Shown here: in pieces, positions 1-5,814 of the stretch
Layout: each line of letters starts with the position of its first letter
Numbering within the stretch: position 1 is the first letter of the stretch
Source of the DNA: an uncultured Chloroflexota bacterium
Lineage (GTDB): Bacteria; Chloroflexota; Anaerolineae; Aggregatilineales; Phototrophicaceae
Length of the DNA: 7,518 nt
Direction: 5' to 3'
NCBI GenBank assembly: GCA_937927665.1
Contig: CALBRY010000259.1
Span: 1-7,518, forward strand
Position numbers and translations under genes: made by a program
Notes under the pieces: generated by a model
What the model was told of the DNA's origin: nothing
Database searches by the model: none
What the model saw: only the letters and a program-made list of their open reading frames with translations

Positions 1-178
1 TCGTTTCTTCAAGATATTCCGCGATCAGATCATCTTTGGCGGGAAAGTGGCAGTAAAGTGTCGCCTTTGCCACCCCCGATTGAGCGATGATCATATCGAT
101 GCCGATTGCCCGATAGCCGTATTGAAAGAATAGATCACCGGCAGTTTGTAGGATGCGGTCACGCGCAGAAACCGTCAT
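1..178 (-). CDS. TetR/AcrR-family transcriptional repressor (N-terminal part, cut by window edge)
   Basis: Reading leftward from ATG at 178, 59 codons are present before the window ends; the C-terminal ligand-binding domain is missing only because of the edge. The visible part is a typical TetR DNA-binding domain: helix 1 (RDRILQTAGDLFFQYGY, about residues 7-22), then the helix-turn-helix (GIDMIIAQSGVAKATLYCHF, about 26-45) and the usual K-DDL start of helix 4 (residues 48-51). A ribosome site CAGGG (186-190) lies 7 nt upstream of the ATG. TetR proteins act as homodimers that bind a palindromic operator and release it when a small ligand binds the C-terminal domain. The gene is divergent from the NADP(H)-binding reductase at 281, and the intergenic region holds two matching palindromes, so it very probably represses itself and that neighbour. 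The inducer cannot be read from this part. Confidence 0.9.
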   Translation of the reverse strand, partial: MTVSARDRILQTAGDLFFQYGYRAIGIDMIIAQSGVAKATLYCHFPAKDDLIAEYLEET

Positions 179-190
179 GAGTTTTCCCTG

Positions 191-219
191 TTGACACAAG
201 ACAGACTTGTCTGTACTCT
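191..219 (+). promoter_or_regulatory. Sigma-70-type promoter of the reductase gene
   Basis: A perfect -35 box TTGACA (191-196), a 17-bp spacer and a -10-like TACTCT (214-219, 4 of 6 matches to TATAAT) point toward the reductase at 281. The predicted transcript start is near 226, leaving a leader of about 55 nt. A 14-bp palindrome (199-212) sits exactly between the two boxes, so a bound TetR dimer would exclude RNA polymerase. The elements are seen; their use is inferred. Confidence 0.65.
199..212. promoter_or_regulatory. TetR operator copy 1
   Basis: AGACAGACTTGTCT has inverted arms AGACA and TGTCT around GACT, and the shifted reading ACAGAC-TT-GTCTGT (201-214) is a perfect palindrome. It matches operator copy 2 in 12 of 14 positions, and both copies are preceded by CA. 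It lies between the -35 and -10 boxes of the reductase promoter. The likely ligand is the adjacent divergent TetR protein. Confidence 0.7.
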
Positions 220-232
220 TTAATCTGATGCA

Positions 233-246
233 AGACAGATCTGTCT
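233..246. promoter_or_regulatory. TetR operator copy 2
   Basis: AGACAGATCTGTCT is a perfect 14-bp palindrome. It lies 34 bp (about 3.2 helical turns) downstream of copy 1, so two dimers would sit on nearly the same face of the DNA. It falls just downstream of the predicted start of the reductase transcript and overlaps the predicted start (about 242) of the minus-strand tetR promoter, so it could serve autoregulation of tetR as well as roadblocking of the reductase transcript. Confidence 0.7.
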
Positions 247-248
247 CT

Positions 249-276
249 ATTATATCAAAAAGCGCGCAGGAGTCAG
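249..276 (-). promoter_or_regulatory. Candidate promoter of the tetR gene
   Basis: Read on the minus strand, CTGACT (276-271, 4 of 6 matches to TTGACA) is followed after 16 bp by a perfect TATAAT (254-249). The predicted start is near 242, inside operator copy 2, which fits autorepression. On the plus strand the same AT-rich block reads TATTAT (248-253), 17 bp after a poor -35 (CTGATG, 225-230), so a second rightward promoter is also possible. Confidence 0.45.
267..272 (+). promoter_or_regulatory. Ribosome binding site fixing a TTG start
   Basis: CAGGAG lies 8 nt before the TTG at 281. No ATG or GTG in frame is better placed, and the Rossmann fold glycine motif begins only six residues after this start, so the TTG must be close to the true start. 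Confidence 0.7.
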
Positions 277-280
277 CAGA

Positions 281-964
281 TTGAATATCGGAATCTTGGG
301 GACAGGCGGCGTCGGTCAGACGATCGCCGCGAAATTGGCTGAAATCGGGCATTCGGTGATGATCGGCACACGCGATGTAAACGCCACACTCGCCAATACC
401 ACGCCGGATGGTTATGGCAATCCGCCCTTCAGCGCATGGCTGAAGGCGCACGACTCGATTCAGCTTGGCACATTTGCCGGTGCTGCCGCGTTTGGCGCGG
501 TCATCATCAACGCGACATCGGGACACGGGTCGATTCCCGCGCTCGAAGCCGCCGGGGAACAAAATCTCGCGGGCAAAATCTTGATCGATATTTCCAACCC
601 GCTCGACTTTTCAAAGGGAATGCCGCCGTCGCTGTTCGTTTCGAATACCGATTCGCTTGCGGAGCAGATTCAGCGGCGCTTTCCGTCGGCAAAAGTTGTT
701 AAGACGCTCAACACGCTCACCGCCGCGCTGATGGTCAACCCGGCGCTGGTTGCAGGCGGCGATCATGATCTGTTCGTGAGCGGAAACGATGCGGACGCAA
801 AAGCGGCGGTGATCGGCTATCTGCGCGAGTGGTTCGGCTGGAAAACGATCATCGATCTAGGGGATATCACCACCGCGCGCGGAACAGAAATGCTGCTGCC
901 CGTCTGGGTGCGGCTGTGGGGTACACTCGGAACGGGCATGTTTAACTTCAAGATTGTGCGCTAG
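281..964 (+). CDS. NADP(H)-binding reductase, F420-dependent NADP reductase family (COG2085-like)
   Basis: A 227-residue cytoplasmic protein starting at TTG. It is a single Rossmann-fold domain: the dinucleotide loop GTGGVG (residues 7-12), then VMIGTRD (26-32), whose Thr30-Arg31 suit the 2'-phosphate of NADP(H). It continues with IIDISNPLDF-type strands (103-110) and VKTLNT (140-145), the equivalent of the VKAFNT stretch of F420:NADP oxidoreductases. Near the end comes DLGDITTARGTEML (192-205), also typical of the family. Members move hydride between NADP(H) and a second substrate. Archaeal enzymes use coenzyme F420, but many bacterial relatives have unknown partners, so the substrate is left open. 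The divergent TetR gene and two operators imply induction by a small, perhaps reactive, molecule. Family assignment is firm; substrate is unknown. Confidence 0.88.
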   Translation: MNIGILGTGGVGQTIAAKLAEIGHSVMIGTRDVNATLANTTPDGYGNPPFSAWLKAHDSIQLGTFAGAAAFGAVIINATSGHGSIPALEAAGEQNLAGKILIDISNPLDFSKGMPPSLFVSNTDSLAEQIQRRFPSAKVVKTLNTLTAALMVNPALVAGGDHDLFVSGNDADAKAAVIGYLREWFGWKTIIDLGDITTARGTEMLLPVWVRLWGTLGTGMFNFKIVR

Positions 965-990
965 AACCGCGAAGAGGGGATCATCAATGA

Positions 991-1016
991 GAAGGGGCGA
1001 GGAATTTCGCCCCTTC
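991..1016. terminator. GC-rich hairpin between convergent genes
   Basis: GAAGGGGCGA (991-1000) and TCGCCCCTTC (1007-1016) form a perfect 10-bp stem with a 6-nt loop, GGAATT. It begins 27 nt after the reductase stop and lies 18 nt past the end of the minus-strand hydrolase gene, so it could end transcription from both sides. Neither strand has a T-run after the stem, so this is not a canonical intrinsic terminator; it could act with Rho or only protect 3' ends. Confidence 0.5.
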
Positions 1017-1033
1017 CCGGCGTTAAAGAGGAT

Positions 1034-1981
1034 TTACAGCGTGTTGATGAACCATGCGAGGCTGTAGAAGATCGCCTGATCGACGACTTCAGGACCGGTC
1101 GCCAGCACATCAAAAACATGATCGCCATCAAGAACGACGAGCGCTTCGTCGCCTTCGTGGTAATTCAGGAAAATCTGCCCTGCCAACGGCTGCGGGTAAA
1201 CTGTCGTATCGCGGCTGCCGACGACGACAAGCATCGGATTCGCGTAGTGCGTGATCGCCGCGACCGGATCAACCGTGAACAGTTCTTCAAAGAATTCACG
1301 CTTCATGCTGGTTTCTTCCCCCCATGGCAGCGTGATCGGCAGTGCTTCGCCATCAGGAAGGGCGAGTCCGGCTTGAATCGTCTCCAACGGCAGAATATTC
1401 GCAAAGTTTGATGCCGGGTTCGATGCGGCTGACCACAATACCAACGAAGCAACGCGCGCGTCTTGTCCGGCTGTTTCCGCCGCGACCAACCCGCCCTGAC
1501 TCAAACCGATGATGCCGATCCGCGCCGTGTCGATGCCTTCCAGCGTTCCCACAAAATCAAGCGCCGCGACTGCATCCGCAATTTGTCCGGTGAATGTCGT
1601 ATCTTCCCACAAGCCTTCGCTTTCGCCCGACCCGCGAAATTCGATTCGTAAGGTAGCGATGCCGCGCTCTGCGAAAATGCGGGCGGTGCGGCTGTACATC
1701 GCTTCTTCGGTATTCACGATTGGGAGTTCATCGCGCTCCCCCTTGAATCCGTGGAACAGCAGCACGATCGGCACAGGTGAATCGCTCACCGGCATTGCCA
1801 GCGTGCCGATAATGTTCAAACCAAGATTTTCGAAATTGACGATCGTTTCTGCATATTCGAAAGAAGGCTCAGATGCCATCAATTCGGCGGCTTGAGCGTC
1901 CAAATCTTCTTGAGAGGCGGCAGGGAATGCAAAAAGACCGACAACCAGAACCACAAGCATCCACAAACTAACGCGTCGCAT
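1034..1981 (-). CDS. Secreted alpha/beta hydrolase (esterase / dienelactone-hydrolase-like)
   Basis: A 315-residue protein. I chose ATG at 1981 because GGAGG lies 8 nt upstream and the product then begins with a clean signal peptide (MRRVSLWMLVVLVVGLFAF, cleavage near AAS-Q at about 23-24). An in-frame ATG at 1999 lies upstream of that Shine-Dalgarno and would add six residues. The alpha/beta hydrolase fold is clear: oxyanion loop HGF (77-79), RGSGESEG (about 116-123), nucleophile elbow GLSQGG with Ser161 (159-164), and likely acid Asp258 (GSRD) and base His288 (DGDH). About 120 residues separate the elbow from the catalytic His, with room for a small lid. It resembles feruloyl-esterase-like and dienelactone-hydrolase-like serine hydrolases that act on small esters outside the membrane; the substrate cannot be told. 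It lies 109 bp downstream of the propeller gene on the same strand, with a possible promoter of its own between them. Confidence 0.88.
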   Translation of the reverse strand: MRRVSLWMLVVLVVGLFAFPAASQEDLDAQAAELMASEPSFEYAETIVNFENLGLNIIGTLAMPVSDSPVPIVLLFHGFKGERDELPIVNTEEAMYSRTARIFAERGIATLRIEFRGSGESEGLWEDTTFTGQIADAVAALDFVGTLEGIDTARIGIIGLSQGGLVAAETAGQDARVASLVLWSAASNPASNFANILPLETIQAGLALPDGEALPITLPWGEETSMKREFFEELFTVDPVAAITHYANPMLVVVGSRDTTVYPQPLAGQIFLNYHEGDEALVVLDGDHVFDVLATGPEVVDQAIFYSLAWFINTL

Positions 1982-1989
1982 GGATATAG

Positions 1990-1994
1990 CCTCC
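1990..1994 (-). promoter_or_regulatory. Strong ribosome binding site of the hydrolase gene
   Basis: GGAGG on the minus strand, 8 nt before the ATG at 1981. It overlaps the codons after the alternative ATG at 1999 and therefore favours the shorter protein that starts at the signal peptide. Confidence 0.75.
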
Positions 1995-2055
1995 ATCATG
2001 CTGTTGTGCTGCGTCGAACCGACGCTTTCTCCTACAATAGCGTGTTCTCCCCGTA

Positions 2056-2083
2056 ATTACATCTGCAAGAATGCACAAATCAA
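2056..2083 (-). promoter_or_regulatory. Weak candidate promoter of the hydrolase gene
   Basis: On the minus strand TTGATT (2083-2078) and TGTAAT (2061-2056) are separated by 16 bp and lie about 75-100 bp upstream of the hydrolase start, in the 109-bp gap after the propeller gene. The match is moderate; read-through from the propeller gene is an alternative. Confidence 0.3.
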
Positions 2084-2090
2084 CCGGAGG

Positions 2091-3056
2091 CTACGGCTTG
2101 GGAAGCGCGATGGTATGCAGCAGTTTTCCGTTATACGCATCGAAGATCAGCACGGTGCTGTTGGTGAGCAGGGCAGCAAGCCGCATGCCATCGGGCGAAA
2201 ATGCCAGCGCACGCGGCGGCGCACTGAGACGGGTTTCCCAGAGCGGGGTGTGCTCCCGTGTGATCTTCTTAGACTGCACGATTGGGAAGCGCACAACGCG
2301 CAGCAGTCCATCGAGCGCGCCCGCTGTGAACTCTGGCGCGGCGGGATTTGTCGCTACCGTGCGGATATAGCGGATCACGCTCGGTCGGCGCGGGTTCGCT
2401 TTGAGTTCCGCCGGGGAGAGATACCCGCGCGTATCAATGTCGGAAAAGTTCAATACGCCGCGTGAGTGGGCGGATTCCAGATCATAAAACCTGTACTCGT
2501 AAGCGGACTCCAACGCGAGGAGATTCAGCGACGGGGTATACACCGCATTGGGGAGATAATTCTTGGCTGCTTCCTTGAGAATCGTCCGGTTGGTGAGCAT
2601 ATCGTGCAGATACGTATCCCATCCGTAAATCATCGGGTTATCCCAACTCGCGATAAACATCACCAGCGGCGAACCGGGAAGCCGATACACTTGGCGCATC
2701 CAGTGTCCGGTTTCATCTTTTTCCAGTTTGAGCGGTGGGGGCGGAAAGAAACGTTCCCGATCAAAGGCATCGACACACCCAATGATTGGATCGACCACCG
2801 GAATCAGCCGCTCGTGCGCGGGAAACTGATCCGGATCGGGCGATGAAAGAATCGCGCCATCCGATAATCGGGCAGCGCTGATCGTTTCGTCCTGCTGGCG
2901 AAGAATCGCATGCGTTTCGTCATAGGAAAGCCCGATGATCTCCCCCGGTACTTGCCCGCGACCCTCGCCGCTCACCGGATCGATCAGCATGGTTATGTTG
3001 GCGGCGCTCCAAACAATCAGCCTGCTCCCCTGTTGGATAAACTGAAGTGCTGTCAT
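2091..3056 (-). CDS. WD40-like beta-propeller protein of unknown function
   Basis: A 321-residue protein with ATG at 3056 and GGAG 9 nt upstream. It has no signal peptide or membrane segment, so it is probably cytoplasmic. The last blade is a clear WD40-type repeat (APPRALAFSPDGMRLAALL and TVLIFDAYNGKLLHTI, residues about 279-316). Weaker repeats are visible at about 3-32 (FIQQGSRLIVWSA, LIDPVSGE), 39-70 (IIGLSYDETHAIL, AARLSDGAIL), 170-202 (AVYTPSLNLLALES, YRFYDLESA) and 228-256. The protein opens within a blade, as expected if the first and last repeats close the ring together. Residues about 80-165 fit no repeat I can recognise and include PPPP at 105-108. Such propellers are protein-binding scaffolds; no catalytic motif is seen and no partner is implied by the neighbours beyond the hydrolase downstream. 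The fold is likely; the function is unknown. Confidence 0.75.
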   Translation of the reverse strand: MTALQFIQQGSRLIVWSAANITMLIDPVSGEGRGQVPGEIIGLSYDETHAILRQQDETISAARLSDGAILSSPDPDQFPAHERLIPVVDPIIGCVDAFDRERFFPPPPLKLEKDETGHWMRQVYRLPGSPLVMFIASWDNPMIYGWDTYLHDMLTNRTILKEAAKNYLPNAVYTPSLNLLALESAYEYRFYDLESAHSRGVLNFSDIDTRGYLSPAELKANPRRPSVIRYIRTVATNPAAPEFTAGALDGLLRVVRFPIVQSKKITREHTPLWETRLSAPPRALAFSPDGMRLAALLTNSTVLIFDAYNGKLLHTIALPKP

Positions 3057-3089
3057 TGTTTTGATCTCCGCTCCACAGCCCGACTTTCG

Positions 3090-3095
3090 ATTGTA
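3090..3095 (-). promoter_or_regulatory. Candidate -10 box of the propeller gene
   Basis: TACAAT on the minus strand lies 34 nt upstream of the propeller ATG, giving a predicted leader of about 27 nt. No good -35 box is seen at 16-18 bp, so this is only a partial match. The rest of the 122-bp divergent gap (3057-3178) must also hold the rightward promoter for the VanZ-like gene, for which I see no convincing box. Confidence 0.3.
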
Positions 3096-3178
3096 CGCCT
3101 GACGATTTCCCTACGCACTGATCCGAACGGAATACGGCGCTGTCTAATCGATCAATCCGATCAGCGACGAAAGCTATC

Positions 3179-3598
3179 ATGATGATCAATCTGTGCAAGA
3201 ATCGCGCCACCACTTGGATGCTAACCAGCGCCGCAAGCACCGCCGCTGTCGTCACGCTCCTGCTTGCGCCGGATCGCGTGATCGGCTGGGTTCATCTGGT
3301 GCTTGATCGGGTGTTGTGGGGGGATTTGATCGGTCACGCCGCGCTGATGGGCGGCTTGACGGCAGTCCTTTACGCGGGGATGCGTTTCGGATTCCGCCGC
3401 CGTTTTTCGCAGTCGTTGGCGCTGGCGATCTTTGCCACACTGGCGATCAGCGCCATTACCGAAGCGATGCAGCTATTTATGGAAGGTCGCACACCGGATC
3501 GAGCGGATTTTACGGCGAATCTGCTCGGCATATTCATCACAACCTCGGCGATCTGTTATCAACGACTGCGGGTGATGTTTCATAACGAAACGATCTAA
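3179..3598 (+). CDS. VanZ-like integral membrane protein
   Basis: A 139-residue membrane protein with about four hydrophobic segments (roughly residues 14-30, 50-67, 78-98 and 112-127). The conserved pattern of the VanZ-like family is present: DLIGHAALMGGL (49-60, Asp49 and His53), EAMQLF (95-100, Glu and Gln) and GRTPDRADFTANLLG (103-117, with Arg104, Asp110, Asn114 and Gly117). VanZ itself gives low-level teicoplanin resistance by an unclear mechanism, but most family members are housekeeping or envelope proteins of unknown role, so no resistance should be inferred. Two ATGs stand in tandem (3179 and 3182) and there is no clear Shine-Dalgarno before them, so the start could be either. It lies 48 bp upstream of the secreted beta-helix gene on the same strand, which suggests a shared transcript and an envelope or surface role. 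Confidence 0.8.
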   Translation: MMINLCKNRATTWMLTSAASTAAVVTLLLAPDRVIGWVHLVLDRVLWGDLIGHAALMGGLTAVLYAGMRFGFRRRFSQSLALAIFATLAISAITEAMQLFMEGRTPDRADFTANLLGIFITTSAICYQRLRVMFHNETI

Positions 3599-3636
3599 CA
3601 GCATGATGTTATGCTAGAAGCAGGTCTAGACATCAA

Positions 3637-3641
3637 AGGGG
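3637..3641 (+). promoter_or_regulatory. Ribosome binding site of the beta-helix gene
   Basis: AGGGG lies 5 nt before the ATG at 3647, directly in front of a signal peptide. It favours 3647 over the in-frame ATG at 3611, which would prepend twelve polar residues to the signal sequence and has no Shine-Dalgarno. Confidence 0.65.
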
Positions 3642-3646
3642 CATCC

Positions 3647-5125
3647 ATGAAATCGATCTTGCTCACCCTGCTCGCTGCTTTCGTCGTTTCGTCTATGTCG
3701 ATTGTTCACGCCCAAACGGGTGATCCGCGCCTGTATGACATCGGCACGCCCACGCTGACCGATGTGTATGTCGATCCGGTCAGCGGCGATGACAACCGCG
3801 CCGGAGACACCCCCGAAACCGCACTCCGCACGATCAGCGCCGCATGGGATCGTATCCCGATGGGCGAAGCGCTCACCACGGGGGTTCATATTCATCTCGC
3901 GGCGGGCGTTTTTAGCGCCGATATGCAGCCGAATTACTGGGAATCGCGCTTCGGCACGTACGAACACCCGATCATTTTGAGCGGCACAGGCATCGACACA
4001 CGCCTAGCGACGATCAACCTGTTCAATTCGCATTATGTGTATTTCATGGACTTCTTGATTGATGAGGGTGTAGACGCTTTCCACTGCGAATTATGCGATC
4101 ATGTGCTGCTGCGCGGTGTGACTTTGCGCGGCGCTGCGCCGGAGACATATCAAGCTCAGGAAGTCGTCAAGGTCAATCAATCGACTTATTTTTATCTGGA
4201 GAACAGCGATATTTCCGGCGCGTGGAATGTCGTCGTCGATTTTGTCGCGGTGCAGCACGGGCATGTGATCGGCAATCGCATTCACGAGGCGGGCGATTGG
4301 TGCATTTACTTCAAAGGCGGCTCGGCATATTTGAGCGTCGAAGCGAACGACATTTTCAACTGTGTGACGGGCGGATTCAGCGCCGGACAGGGGACGGGCT
4401 TTCAGTATATGGTTCCGCCCTTCATCCAATATGAAGCCTATTACATCTGGTTCGTGAACAACCATGTCAGCGATACGACGGGGGCGGGGGTGGGTGTACA
4501 GGGCGGCTATAACGTCTTGATCGCACACAACACCTTTACGCGCATCGGGGCGCGCAGTCACATGGTTGATATCATTTTTGGTTCTCGCAGTTGTGACGGC
4601 GCTCCCGACAGCCCGGAACGCCCCCGCTGCGAATCAAATGCCGCGCTCGGCGGATGGGGCAATATGGCGATCGCGGACGGCGAAAATTATGTCCGCATTC
4701 CCAATCGTCATGTCTACATCATCAACAACATTTTTAACAATCCCGCCGGATACCGCAGCGAATACCAGCATTTGAACGTGTTCGCGCCTTATGCTGGCGA
4801 TTCGCAGATCGGGAGCGGTGTCCCCGTGCCAACGCTGGCGGATGATGATCTGCGAATCATCGGAAACTTGATCTGGAACGGGGACGCATCACACCCGATC
4901 GGCGTCGGCTATGAAGACACGGGATGCGCGGCGGATCACCCGACATGCAGTGAGGCGCAGATCCGGCGCGATAACGCGATCAACACGATCGCACCGGAAC
5001 AATCCGCCGCGCTGACTCCGCTGCCGCTGCCATCTTTCATCGCTGATGACGGGATGGTTCCGCCGCCGGACAGCCTGCAATACGATTTTTCTGGCAGCCC
5101 GGTCGCTCATATCGGCGCGTTCTAG
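3647..5125 (+). CDS. Secreted right-handed parallel beta-helix protein (DUF1565 / pectate-lyase-like fold)
   Basis: A 492-residue exported protein. The signal peptide is MKSILLTLLAAFVVSSMS followed by IVHA, with likely cleavage after Ala22. Next comes DVYVDPVSGDDNRAGDTPE (39-57) and ALRTISAAWDRIP (59-71), the N-terminal signature of DUF1565-type parallel beta-helix proteins. From about 105 to 300 and again at 350-412 there are short repeating rungs with Asn at the turns (HVLLRGVTL, YFYLENSDISG, HVIGNRIHEAG, LSVEANDIFN, YIWFVNNHVSD, VLIAHNTFTRI, HVYIINNIFNN, LRIIGNLIWNG). Eight cysteines fall into near pairs (147/150, 219/239, 316/328, 427/434), which fits disulphides in an exported protein. 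This fold is common in polysaccharide lyases and hydrolases and in surface carbohydrate-binding proteins; I cannot name catalytic residues, so enzyme activity is not claimed. No anchor or sorting signal is seen at the C-terminus. It may be co-transcribed with the VanZ-like gene. Confidence 0.85.
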   Translation: MKSILLTLLAAFVVSSMSIVHAQTGDPRLYDIGTPTLTDVYVDPVSGDDNRAGDTPETALRTISAAWDRIPMGEALTTGVHIHLAAGVFSADMQPNYWESRFGTYEHPIILSGTGIDTRLATINLFNSHYVYFMDFLIDEGVDAFHCELCDHVLLRGVTLRGAAPETYQAQEVVKVNQSTYFYLENSDISGAWNVVVDFVAVQHGHVIGNRIHEAGDWCIYFKGGSAYLSVEANDIFNCVTGGFSAGQGTGFQYMVPPFIQYEAYYIWFVNNHVSDTTGAGVGVQGGYNVLIAHNTFTRIGARSHMVDIIFGSRSCDGAPDSPERPRCESNAALGGWGNMAIADGENYVRIPNRHVYIINNIFNNPAGYRSEYQHLNVFAPYAGDSQIGSGVPVPTLADDDLRIIGNLIWNGDASHPIGVGYEDTGCAADHPTCSEAQIRRDNAINTIAPEQSAALTPLPLPSFIADDGMVPPPDSLQYDFSGSPVAHIGAF

Positions 5126-5709
5126 ACAATCTCCACATGGGCAGTGGCGAGATCGTAGTATGCCGGAACGATCCGCACACTGCCCGACTCAACTGCTTGG
5201 GCGATAACCGGGCTGGCGGCGGTGATATACGCGGCGGTTAAACGTGAATGCGATTGTGTCGCGTTCATCACGAGATCCCCCGCCGTGCCGGAAACAGACG
5301 CAAGCGCGGGTTTTAGGCGCACGGTCAAATGTGGGATCGCGCCGGGCATGATTTTCCCGGATGCCGCCGCCGTGACCGCGCCGCACATCGAATGCCCCAA
5401 GACCATCACGAGCGGCACATTGAGGCTGTACACCGCAAATTCGATGCTTGCCAGCGCAATATCATCGACGACATGCCCGGCGGTGCGGACGATAAACAAA
5501 TCCCCCAATCCTTGATCAAAGATGAGTTCGGACGGCACGCGAGAATCGGAGCAGCTCAGGATGACGGCAAACGGATTTTGCCCTTCAAGTACCTGAGTGC
5601 GATGATCAGACGATTGGCGCGGGTATTCTTGACGCATGGCGGCGTAGCGGCGGTTGCCCGCCAACAGAGCTTCGAGCGCTTGTTCGCTGTTGGTGATGGG
5701 TAGTGTCAT
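5122..5709 (-). CDS. Beta-class carbonic anhydrase
   Basis: A 195-residue zinc enzyme that interconverts CO2 and bicarbonate in the cytoplasm. The diagnostic motifs are complete: CSDSR (53-57) gives zinc ligand Cys53 and the Asp55-Arg57 dyad, and GHSMCGAV (105-112) gives ligands His106 and Cys109. FIVRTAGHVV (72-81), SIEFAVYSLNVPLVMVLGH (88-106) and the C-terminal AYYDLATAHVEIV (183-195) are also typical. The length is at the short end for the class. ATG at 5709 is preferred because AGGA lies 7 nt upstream and the product starts like other family members; the frame stays open upstream to an ATG at 5778, which lacks a ribosome site. There is no signal peptide. The stop codon overlaps that of the convergent beta-helix gene by 4 bp. 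The gene is divergent from the GMC oxidoreductase and functionally independent of it as far as can be seen. Confidence 0.95.
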   Translation of the reverse strand: MTLPITNSEQALEALLAGNRRYAAMRQEYPRQSSDHRTQVLEGQNPFAVILSCSDSRVPSELIFDQGLGDLFIVRTAGHVVDDIALASIEFAVYSLNVPLVMVLGHSMCGAVTAAASGKIMPGAIPHLTVRLKPALASVSGTAGDLVMNATQSHSRLTAAYITAASPVIAQAVESGSVRIVPAYYDLATAHVEIV

Positions 5710-5716
5710 TACGCAG

Positions 5717-5720
5717 TCCT
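5717..5720 (-). promoter_or_regulatory. Ribosome binding site of the carbonic anhydrase gene
   Basis: AGGA on the minus strand, 7 nt before the ATG at 5709. It supports the shorter protein over the in-frame upstream ATG at 5778. Confidence 0.6.
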
Positions 5721-5791
5721 GACGATAATCGTTTTCGACGCTGACAGCATACAACACTCTGGCGTACTTCGCTGGCATTCGTGAATTAGGT

Positions 5792-5797
5792 TACAAT
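5792..5797 (+). promoter_or_regulatory. Candidate -10 box of the GMC oxidoreductase gene
   Basis: TACAAT lies 17 nt before the first ATG at 5815, with only a poor -35 candidate (TTCGCT, 5768-5773, spacer 18). If it is used, transcription would start near 5804 and leave a leader of about 10 nt, too short for a normal Shine-Dalgarno, and indeed none is visible. A leftward TATGCT (5751-5746) for the carbonic anhydrase gene is also present, without a good -35 box. Confidence 0.4.
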
Positions 5798-5814
5798 CCG
5801 ATAAAAAGTAGTGA

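Noticed and set aside
1509..1895. A 128-codon open frame on the plus strand inside the hydrolase gene.
   Set aside because: It is antisense to the hydrolase catalytic region and has no ribosome site or domain.
3179..3598. Reading the VanZ-like gene as a glycopeptide resistance gene.
   Set aside because: No vanR, vanS, vanH, vanA or vanX relatives are nearby, and the VanZ-like family is broad and mostly unrelated to resistance.
3600..3615. A small inverted repeat AGCAT...ATGCT between the VanZ-like and beta-helix genes.
   Set aside because: A 5-bp AT-leaning stem with no T-run is too weak to call a terminator or operator.
4091..4561. A 156-codon open frame on the minus strand inside the beta-helix gene.
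   Set aside because: It is antisense to a well-supported gene with signal peptide and repeat pattern, and its translation shows no recognisable domain; a shadow of codon bias.
4667..4674. GCGATCGC, the cyanobacterial HIP1 octamer.
   Set aside because: I see only a single copy, inside a coding region, so it does not indicate cyanobacterial HIP1 enrichment; the wider GATC excess is reported separately.
5710..5778. The upstream in-frame extension of the carbonic anhydrase to ATG at 5778.
   Set aside because: There is no ribosome site before 5778, the extra 23 residues resemble no carbonic anhydrase N-terminus, and AGGA before 5709 explains the start.
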